From: Clostridium sp. CAG:413
Lineage (GTDB): Bacteria > Bacillota > Clostridia > Oscillospirales > Acutalibacteraceae
Reading direction: 5' to 3'
Length of the DNA stretch: 19,822 bases
Assembly: GCA_000431775.1 (NCBI GenBank)
Contig: FR888233.1
Coordinates: 1 to 19,822 of the forward strand
The notes under the pieces were generated by a model. That model ran no database searches, had not been told where the DNA came from, and saw only the letters and a list, made by a program, of their open reading frames with translations. Made by a program: the position numbers and the translations under genes. Below are positions 15,306-19,822 of this stretch, piece after piece; the first letter of the stretch is position 1, and each line of letters begins with the position of its first letter.

Positions 15306-17090
15306 ATGGATTTTATGACCGGACTTAAAAGAACCGATTACTGCGGCTCGCTGCGCCTTGCCGATGTCGGCAGGGAAGTGACCGTCGCGGGCTGGGTACA
15401 GAGGCAGAGAGACCTCGGCGCCCTCATCTTCGTTGACCTGCGTGACAGAGAGGGCATAGTGCAGCTTGCCTTTGACGAATCCACCCCCAAGGAGATATTT
15501 GACAAGGCTTTCGGCGTCAGGAGCGAATATGTGCTCATGGCAAAGGGCGTTGTAAGGGAGCGTTCATCAAAGAACGCCGATATCCCGACCGGCGATATCG
15601 AGATAGAGGTGACCGACCTCAGAGTGCTTGCAAAGAGCGAAACTCCGCCCTTTGAGATAGTCGAGAGCTGCCAGACCTCGGAGCTTACGAGGCTCAAGTA
15701 CCGTTATCTTGACCTGCGTCGCCCCGACCTGCAAAAGAATATCCTCATGCGCCACAAGATAGCCAAGATAACCAGAGATTACTTTGACGAGAACGGCTTT
15801 ATCGAGATAGAGACCCCCATCCTCATCCGCTCCACCCCCGAGGGCGCAAGGGATTATCTCGTCCCCAGCCGTGTGCATAAGGGCAAGTTCTACGCCTTGC
15901 CGCAGTCCCCGCAGCTTTATAAGCAGCTCTCAATGGTCGCGGGCTTCGACCGCTATATGCAGATAGCCCGCTGCTTCCGCGACGAGGATCTCAGAGCGGA
16001 TCGCCAGCCCGAATTCACCCAGATAGACCTTGAGATGTCCTTTGTCGACATGGAGGACGTGCTCGCGATAGGCGAGGGCTTCATGGAGAGAGTGTTCAGA
16101 GAGGCTCTCGGCGTTGAAGTGAAACTCCCCCTGCCCAGGCTTACATATAAAGAGGCTATGGAGCGCTACGGCAGCGACAAGCCCGACACCCGCTACGCAA
16201 TGGAGATAACGGATCTGAGCGAGGTCGTCGCAAAGTGCGGCTTCGGCGTATTCACCGGCGCAATTGAAGCGGGCGGCAGCGTCAGATGCATCACCGCCAA
16301 GAACGCTGTCAACACCCTCACAAGGAAAGAGATAGACAAGCTCACCGACGCCGCAAAGGGAGTCGGCGCAAAGGGTCTCGCATGGGTCAGAATGAATGAG
16401 GACGGCACCTTCAGCTCCTCATTTGCAAAGTTCCTCACCGAGGACGAGATGAAAGCTGTGCTCGCAAAGGCTGACGCGCAGGCGGGCGACGTGGTGCTCA
16501 TAGTCGGCGACGGCAAGAATTCCACCGTTCTCTCAGTGCTCGGCGCTCTGCGTCAGACGGTCGCAAAGAAGCTCGATATTATCCCCGAGGGTCAGTATAA
16601 TCTCCTTTGGATCACGGAATTCCCGTTCTTTGATTGGGATGAGGAGCTTGGCCAGTTTGTCGCAATGCATCACCCGTTCACCGCTCCGATGGACGAATGC
16701 CTCGAATACCTCGAGACCGACAAGGCGAAGGTCAGGGCAAAGGCATATGACCTTGTGCTCAACGGCATTGAGCTTTGCTCCGGCTCGATAAGAATAACCA
16801 ACCCCGAGCTTCAGAGCAGGATATTCTCGCTGCTCGGCCTGAGCGACGAAGAGGCTCACTCAAAGTTCGGCTACCTGCTTGACGCCTTCAAATACGGCGC
16901 ACCGCCGCACGGCGGCATGGGCATCGGCCTTGACAGGCTTATCATGCAGATGCTCGGCTGTGAATCGCTCAGAGACGTTATCGCTTACCCGAAGGTTCAG
17001 AATGCGAGTGAGCCGATGACCGACTGCCCCGCAGACGTTGACGGCGTGCAGCTCACCGACCTCGGAATCGCGATAACCGAGCACGAATGA
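15306..17090 (+). CDS. aspS: Aspartate--tRNA ligase, bacterial type (AspRS)
   Basis: This class IIb synthetase charges tRNA-Asp. The 594 residues contain an N-terminal OB-fold anticodon domain ('GWVQRQRDLGALIFVDLRDREG', about 29-50), motif 1 around 'IEIETPILIRSTPEGARDY' (166-184) and the aspartate-site QSPQLYKQ (200-207). Motif 2 is FRDEDLRADRQPEFTQID (224-241). A GAD insertion domain of the bacterial type spans about 280-410, and motif 3 is GMGIGLDRL (537-545). Length and domain order are those of bacterial AspRS. Whether it also charges tRNA-Asn cannot be settled here, since no GatCAB or AsnRS is in view. The start at 15306 is preceded by GAAGG at 10 bases. A TTG frame from 15285 would overlap that site and is less likely. 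It follows hisS by 33 bases, the usual hisS-aspS pair of Firmicutes. Confidence 0.96.
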   Translation: MDFMTGLKRTDYCGSLRLADVGREVTVAGWVQRQRDLGALIFVDLRDREGIVQLAFDESTPKEIFDKAFGVRSEYVLMAKGVVRERSSKNADIPTGDIEIEVTDLRVLAKSETPPFEIVESCQTSELTRLKYRYLDLRRPDLQKNILMRHKIAKITRDYFDENGFIEIETPILIRSTPEGARDYLVPSRVHKGKFYALPQSPQLYKQLSMVAGFDRYMQIARCFRDEDLRADRQPEFTQIDLEMSFVDMEDVLAIGEGFMERVFREALGVEVKLPLPRLTYKEAMERYGSDKPDTRYAMEITDLSEVVAKCGFGVFTGAIEAGGSVRCITAKNAVNTLTRKEIDKLTDAAKGVGAKGLAWVRMNEDGTFSSSFAKFLTEDEMKAVLAKADAQAGDVVLIVGDGKNSTVLSVLGALRQTVAKKLDIIPEGQYNLLWITEFPFFDWDEELGQFVAMHHPFTAPMDECLEYLETDKAKVRAKAYDLVLNGIELCSGSIRITNPELQSRIFSLLGLSDEEAHSKFGYLLDAFKYGAPPHGGMGIGLDRLIMQMLGCESLRDVIAYPKVQNASEPMTDCPADVDGVQLTDLGIAITEHE

Positions 17091-17101
17091 TCGCATATAA
17101 T
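17073..17101 (+). promoter_or_regulatory. Possible internal promoter before serC
   Basis: A perfect TATAAT (17096-17101) lies just after the aspS stop. The -35 17 nt upstream (ATAACC) is poor and within aspS, and there is no extended-10 TG. It could uncouple the serine genes from the synthetase transcript. Confidence 0.4.
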
Positions 17102-17137
17102 GGATAAGAAAAATTATTATTGAAAGGATGTAATTAT

Positions 17138-18217
17138 ATGGCAAGAGTTTACAATTTCTCGGCAGGCCCCTCAATGCTCCCCGAGAGCGTGCTCAACAGA
17201 GCAGCGGCGGAAATGCTTGATTATAACGGCACGGGTCAGTCCGTTATGGAGATGTCCCACCGTTCAAAGGCGTACGAGCCGATAATCTACGGCGCACTTG
17301 ATCTTTTCAGAGAGATTCTGGGCGTTCCCGACAACTACAAGATCATTTTTTGCCAGGGCGGAGCTTCGACTCAGTTTGCGGCTATCCCGCTCAACTTTAT
17401 GAACGGCAGCGGCAAGGCGGATTACGTCCTCTCCGGTCAGTTCTCCACCAAGGCTTACAAAGAGGCTCTCAAATACGGCGAGCCGAAGGCTGTCGCCTCC
17501 TCCAAGGAGCAGAATTTCAGCTGCATCCCCGAGCTTGACAAGGCGAACTTCACCCCCGACGCGGATTATTTCTATATCTGCCAGAATAATACCATCTACG
17601 GCACCCGCTTCACCGAGCTGCCCGACACCGGTGACGTGCCCCTGATAGCGGACGTTTCCTCCTGCTTCCTTTCGGAGCCCATGGATGTCTCCAAATACGG
17701 CGTTATCTACGGCGGCGCTCAGAAGAACGTTGCCCCCGCAGGTCTGACCGTCGTTATCGTCAGAGAGGATCTGCTCGGCAAGGCGAGGGATATTACCCCC
17801 TCCATGCTCGACTACAAGCTCCTTGCGGACAACGACTCGATGTATAACACCCCGCCGTGCTACTCCATCTATATGTGCAAGCTCGTGCTTGAGTGGATAA
17901 AGAATTTCGGCGGTCTTGAGGCAATGAAGCTCCACAATGAGAAGAAGGCTTCGATCCTCTATGATTTCCTTGACGGCAGCAAGATGTTCCACAACCCCGT
18001 TAAGAAGAGCGACCGCTCCATGATGAACGTCACCTTCGTCACCGATAGCGACGAGCTGAACGCAAAATTCGTCAAGGACGCAGCCGAGGCAGGCTTCGTC
18101 AACCTCAAGGGTCACCGCTCCGTCGGCGGCATGAGAGCCAGCATCTATAACGCAATGCCCATCGAGGGCGTTGAGAAGCTGGTCGACTTCATGACCGAGT
18201 TTGAGAAGAAGAACTGA
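17138..18217 (+). CDS. serC: Phosphoserine aminotransferase
   Basis: This PLP enzyme converts 3-phosphohydroxypyruvate and glutamate to phosphoserine and 2-oxoglutarate, the second step of serine synthesis. The 359 residues open with YNFSAGPSMLPESVL (5-19) and contain MEMSHRSKAYEPI (37-49), FCQGGASTQFAAIP (71-84), the PLP-aspartate region ADVSSCFLSEP (171-181) and the Schiff-base lysine Lys196 in GGAQKNVAPAGLT. The C-terminal GHRSVGGMRASIYNA binds the phosphate. This is a full-length class V aminotransferase close to the bacterial SerC type. The ATG at 17138 has AAAGGA nine bases upstream; a TTG 18 bases earlier lacks a proper site. Its stop is 15 bases before the dehydrogenase gene, so the two serine-pathway enzymes are translated from one message. 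No serB is in the window. Confidence 0.97.
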   Translation: MARVYNFSAGPSMLPESVLNRAAAEMLDYNGTGQSVMEMSHRSKAYEPIIYGALDLFREILGVPDNYKIIFCQGGASTQFAAIPLNFMNGSGKADYVLSGQFSTKAYKEALKYGEPKAVASSKEQNFSCIPELDKANFTPDADYFYICQNNTIYGTRFTELPDTGDVPLIADVSSCFLSEPMDVSKYGVIYGGAQKNVAPAGLTVVIVREDLLGKARDITPSMLDYKLLADNDSMYNTPPCYSIYMCKLVLEWIKNFGGLEAMKLHNEKKASILYDFLDGSKMFHNPVKKSDRSMMNVTFVTDSDELNAKFVKDAAEAGFVNLKGHRSVGGMRASIYNAMPIEGVEKLVDFMTEFEKKN

Positions 18218-18232
18218 GCGGGGGGAATGACG

Positions 18233-19378
18233 ATGTTTAATATCCTTACACTCAACAAAATTTCAAAGGTGGGTCTCGACAAGCTCGACCCCGCCAAATA
18301 TACCTGCTCTGACTCCGTTGAAGCGCCGGACGCTATTCTCGTTCGCTCCGCTTCGATGCATGAGATGACTCTCTCGCCCGCCACTCTCGCCATAGGCAGA
18401 GCGGGCGCAGGAGTCAACAATATCCCCGTCGCCGACTTCGGCGCACAGGGCGTGGCGGTATTCAACACCCCCGGCGCAAACGCAAACGCAGTCAAGGAGC
18501 TTGTGCTTTGCTCCCTCTTCCTTGCATCGAGGAAGGTTGCTTCGGCGGTCGACTGGTGCAAGACCCTCAAGGGTGAGGGCGACGCAGTCGGCAAGCTGGT
18601 CGAGAAGGGCAAGAGCGCCTTCGCAGGCCCCGAAATTCTCGGCAAGACCCTCGGCGTTATCGGCCTCGGAGCTATCGGCACTCTCGTTGCAGAGGGCGCA
18701 AAGGCGCTCGGCATGGATATCGTCGGCTACAATCCCAAGCTTTCCGAGGAGAGGATCGCCGACCTCACTTCAAAGGGAATAAAACTCATGTCAAGCCTTG
18801 ATGAGCTGTATGCGGCGAGTGATTATATTACTCTCCACCTGCCCCTCAACGACTCGACAAGAGGCATGATAAACGGCGAGGCGATAGCCAAGATGAAGGA
18901 CGGCGTACGCATTCTCAACTTCGCAAGAGGTGAGCTGGTCGACTCCGACGCGCTGATCGCAGCCCTCGGCAGCGGCAAGGCGGCGGCATATGTGACCGAT
19001 TTCCCGACCGACGCTCAGATAGGCGTTGACGGCGTGACGGCGATACCGCACCTCGGCGCATCCACCCCCGAGAGCGAAGAGAATTGCGCCGCAATGGCGG
19101 CTGTCGAGATAGCCGATTACCTTGAAAAAGGAGCAGTCAAGAACTCCGTCAATCTGCCGAACACCAACCTGCCCGAGAGCTTTGAGAGCCGCACCTGCTT
19201 CATCCACAATGAGGATGAGGCATTCGGCACGAAGGTCACCGCAGCGGCGGCGGCGCAGGGCGCAGCGGTCAAGAATCTCTTCACCGCAAGCAAAAAGGGA
19301 CTCGGCTACACGGTCATCGACACCGACAAGCCCCTCGACGTGAGTGGAATTGAAGCTATCCGCATCCGTGCTCTTTAA
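18233..19378 (+). CDS. serA: D-3-phosphoglycerate dehydrogenase-like (SerA) with short ACT tail
   Basis: This NAD-dependent 2-hydroxyacid dehydrogenase should oxidise 3-phosphoglycerate for serine synthesis, judged by its place after serC. The 381 residues include the substrate-domain segment GRAGAGVNNIPVADF (55-69), TPGANANAVKEL (79-90), the nucleotide-binding GVIGLGAIG (141-149), FARGELVD with catalytic Arg232 and PHLGAST with His273. The usual Glu of the 'DVFPTEP' motif is Asp260 in VTDFPTDA. The last 65 residues (from about 317, 'SRTCFIHNEDEAFGTK') resemble a compact ACT domain and may sense serine. It is shorter than the 410-530-residue classical SerA forms. Of two close ATGs, 18233 is preferred because GGGGGGA lies six bases upstream; 18227 would leave almost no spacing. 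A related 2-hydroxyacid dehydrogenase with another substrate cannot be fully excluded. Confidence 0.9.
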   Translation: MFNILTLNKISKVGLDKLDPAKYTCSDSVEAPDAILVRSASMHEMTLSPATLAIGRAGAGVNNIPVADFGAQGVAVFNTPGANANAVKELVLCSLFLASRKVASAVDWCKTLKGEGDAVGKLVEKGKSAFAGPEILGKTLGVIGLGAIGTLVAEGAKALGMDIVGYNPKLSEERIADLTSKGIKLMSSLDELYAASDYITLHLPLNDSTRGMINGEAIAKMKDGVRILNFARGELVDSDALIAALGSGKAAAYVTDFPTDAQIGVDGVTAIPHLGASTPESEENCAAMAAVEIADYLEKGAVKNSVNLPNTNLPESFESRTCFIHNEDEAFGTKVTAAAAAQGAAVKNLFTASKKGLGYTVIDTDKPLDVSGIEAIRIRAL

Positions 19379-19394
19379 TTCATAATGCAAAAAG

Positions 19395-19435
19395 CCCCGA
19401 GCAAGCGTTTGATTACGCCGCTCGGGGAATTTTTA
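19395..19435. terminator. Bidirectional terminator between serA and rnfB
   Basis: CCCCGAGC (19395-19402) and GCTCGGGG (19420-19427) form a perfect 8-bp stem with an inner GCG/CGC pairing. AATTTTT follows on the + strand and CTTTTTG on the - strand, so it can end both convergent transcripts. Confidence 0.9.
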
Positions 19436-19444
19436 TGCCTTGAC

Positions 19445-19822
19445 TCAGATGTTGGCTGCCAAATCCAGCAGGTCGATGGCTCCGACGGGGCACTGCTCGG
19501 CGCATTTGCCGCAGCCGGTGCATTTGTCGGGGTCGACCTTGGCGCAGAAGCTCTCGACGGTCACGGCGCCGCTCTCGCAGGCCTTGACGCACTTCATGCA
19601 GCCGATGCAGCCCGCCGTGCATTCCTTGCGGGTGACTGCGCCCTTGTCGTGATTCTTGCAGAGCACCGCGGCGCTGACAGAGTCAACGGGCAGCATCTCG
19701 ATAAGTCCTTTGGGGCAGGTCTTGACGCATTTGCGGCAGGCATGGCAGGCGGCAGGGTCGATGTGAGCCACGCCGTCGCAGAGTCTGATAGCCTCATATT
19801 CGCAGGCGGCTACGCAGTCGCC
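19445..19822 (-). CDS. rnfB: RnfB, ion-translocating electron transport complex subunit B (C-terminal part, cut by window edge)
   Basis: Only the last 125 residues are in view; the frame is open through the right edge. They show the ferredoxin-type region of RnfB. It has a partial first cluster (GDCVAACEYEAI), then CHACRKCVKTCPKG, ECTAGCIGCMKCVKACESG and CTGCGKCAEQCPVGAI. The spacing DKGAVTRKECTAGCIGC is characteristic of RnfB rather than of a free ferredoxin. RnfB passes electrons from reduced ferredoxin into the membrane Rnf complex, which reduces NAD and pumps Na+ or H+. In Clostridia rnfB is usually the last gene of rnfCDGEAB, which fits the terminator just after it; the other subunits should lie beyond the right edge. 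The GTG at 19771 is an internal Val, not the start. Confidence 0.92.
   Translation of the reverse strand, partial: GDCVAACEYEAIRLCDGVAHIDPAACHACRKCVKTCPKGLIEMLPVDSVSAAVLCKNHDKGAVTRKECTAGCIGCMKCVKACESGAVTVESFCAKVDPDKCTGCGKCAEQCPVGAIDLLDLAANI

Noticed and set aside
19445..19771. A complete small 108-residue polyferredoxin starting at the GTG 19771
   Set aside because: The frame continues in good RnfB-like sequence (GDCVAACEYEAIRLC) to the window edge, so this GTG is an internal Val codon.

Overview
The window looks like chromosome from a gut-type anaerobic Clostridia, most likely Oscillospiraceae/Ruminococcaceae. The signs are canonical Shine-Dalgarno sequences (AAGGAGG) and sigma-A promoters with 17-nt spacers, an RnfB at the right edge, Firmicutes-type HisRS, MgsA and DUF1934 genes, and an intergenic mosaic of short hairpin repeats. 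Family placement is inference; no rRNA or other taxonomic marker was checked by search.

Layout. Positions 1-2971 are a loosely packed accessory stretch on the + strand. It holds a strong promoter feeding a compact folded leader RNA that ends in an intrinsic terminator directly against the ribosome binding site of a membrane-anchored extracellular protein. An O6-alkylguanine-DNA alkyltransferase and a small lipoprotein follow, each with its own promoter, and then about 500 bases of hairpin repeats without a credible gene. Positions 2972-7553 are a - strand operon read from right to left from one excellent promoter (7644-7672): ddl, a DUF1934 gene, argS and an exported calcineurin-type phosphoesterase. 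Positions 7839-13258 are a + strand cluster: an unrecognised 286-residue protein, gyrB and gyrA. Positions 13407-19378 are a second + strand series: mgsA, hisS, aspS, serC and a SerA-type dehydrogenase. It ends at a bidirectional terminator shared with the convergent, truncated rnfB.

How the genes fit together. Most of the window is housekeeping: DNA topology (gyrase), tRNA charging (Arg, His, Asp), peptidoglycan precursor synthesis (Ddl), serine synthesis (SerC/SerA), an overflow branch of glycolysis (MgsA), alkylation repair (Ogt) and energy conservation (Rnf).

The most interesting parts are non-coding. One is the leader RNA at about 216-390, which I cannot match to a known riboswitch class. 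The second is an attenuator-like pair of mutually exclusive hairpins just before hisS, without T-box consensus. A third is a perfect 12-bp hairpin at the predicted 5' end of the mgsA transcript. Three enzymes carry notable residues: Ala at the quinolone 'Ser83' position of GyrA, Asn at a catalytic Asp position of MgsA, and Asp at the expected catalytic Glu of SerA. I do not see a defence system, CRISPR array, prophage, complete insertion sequence or tRNA/rRNA gene here.
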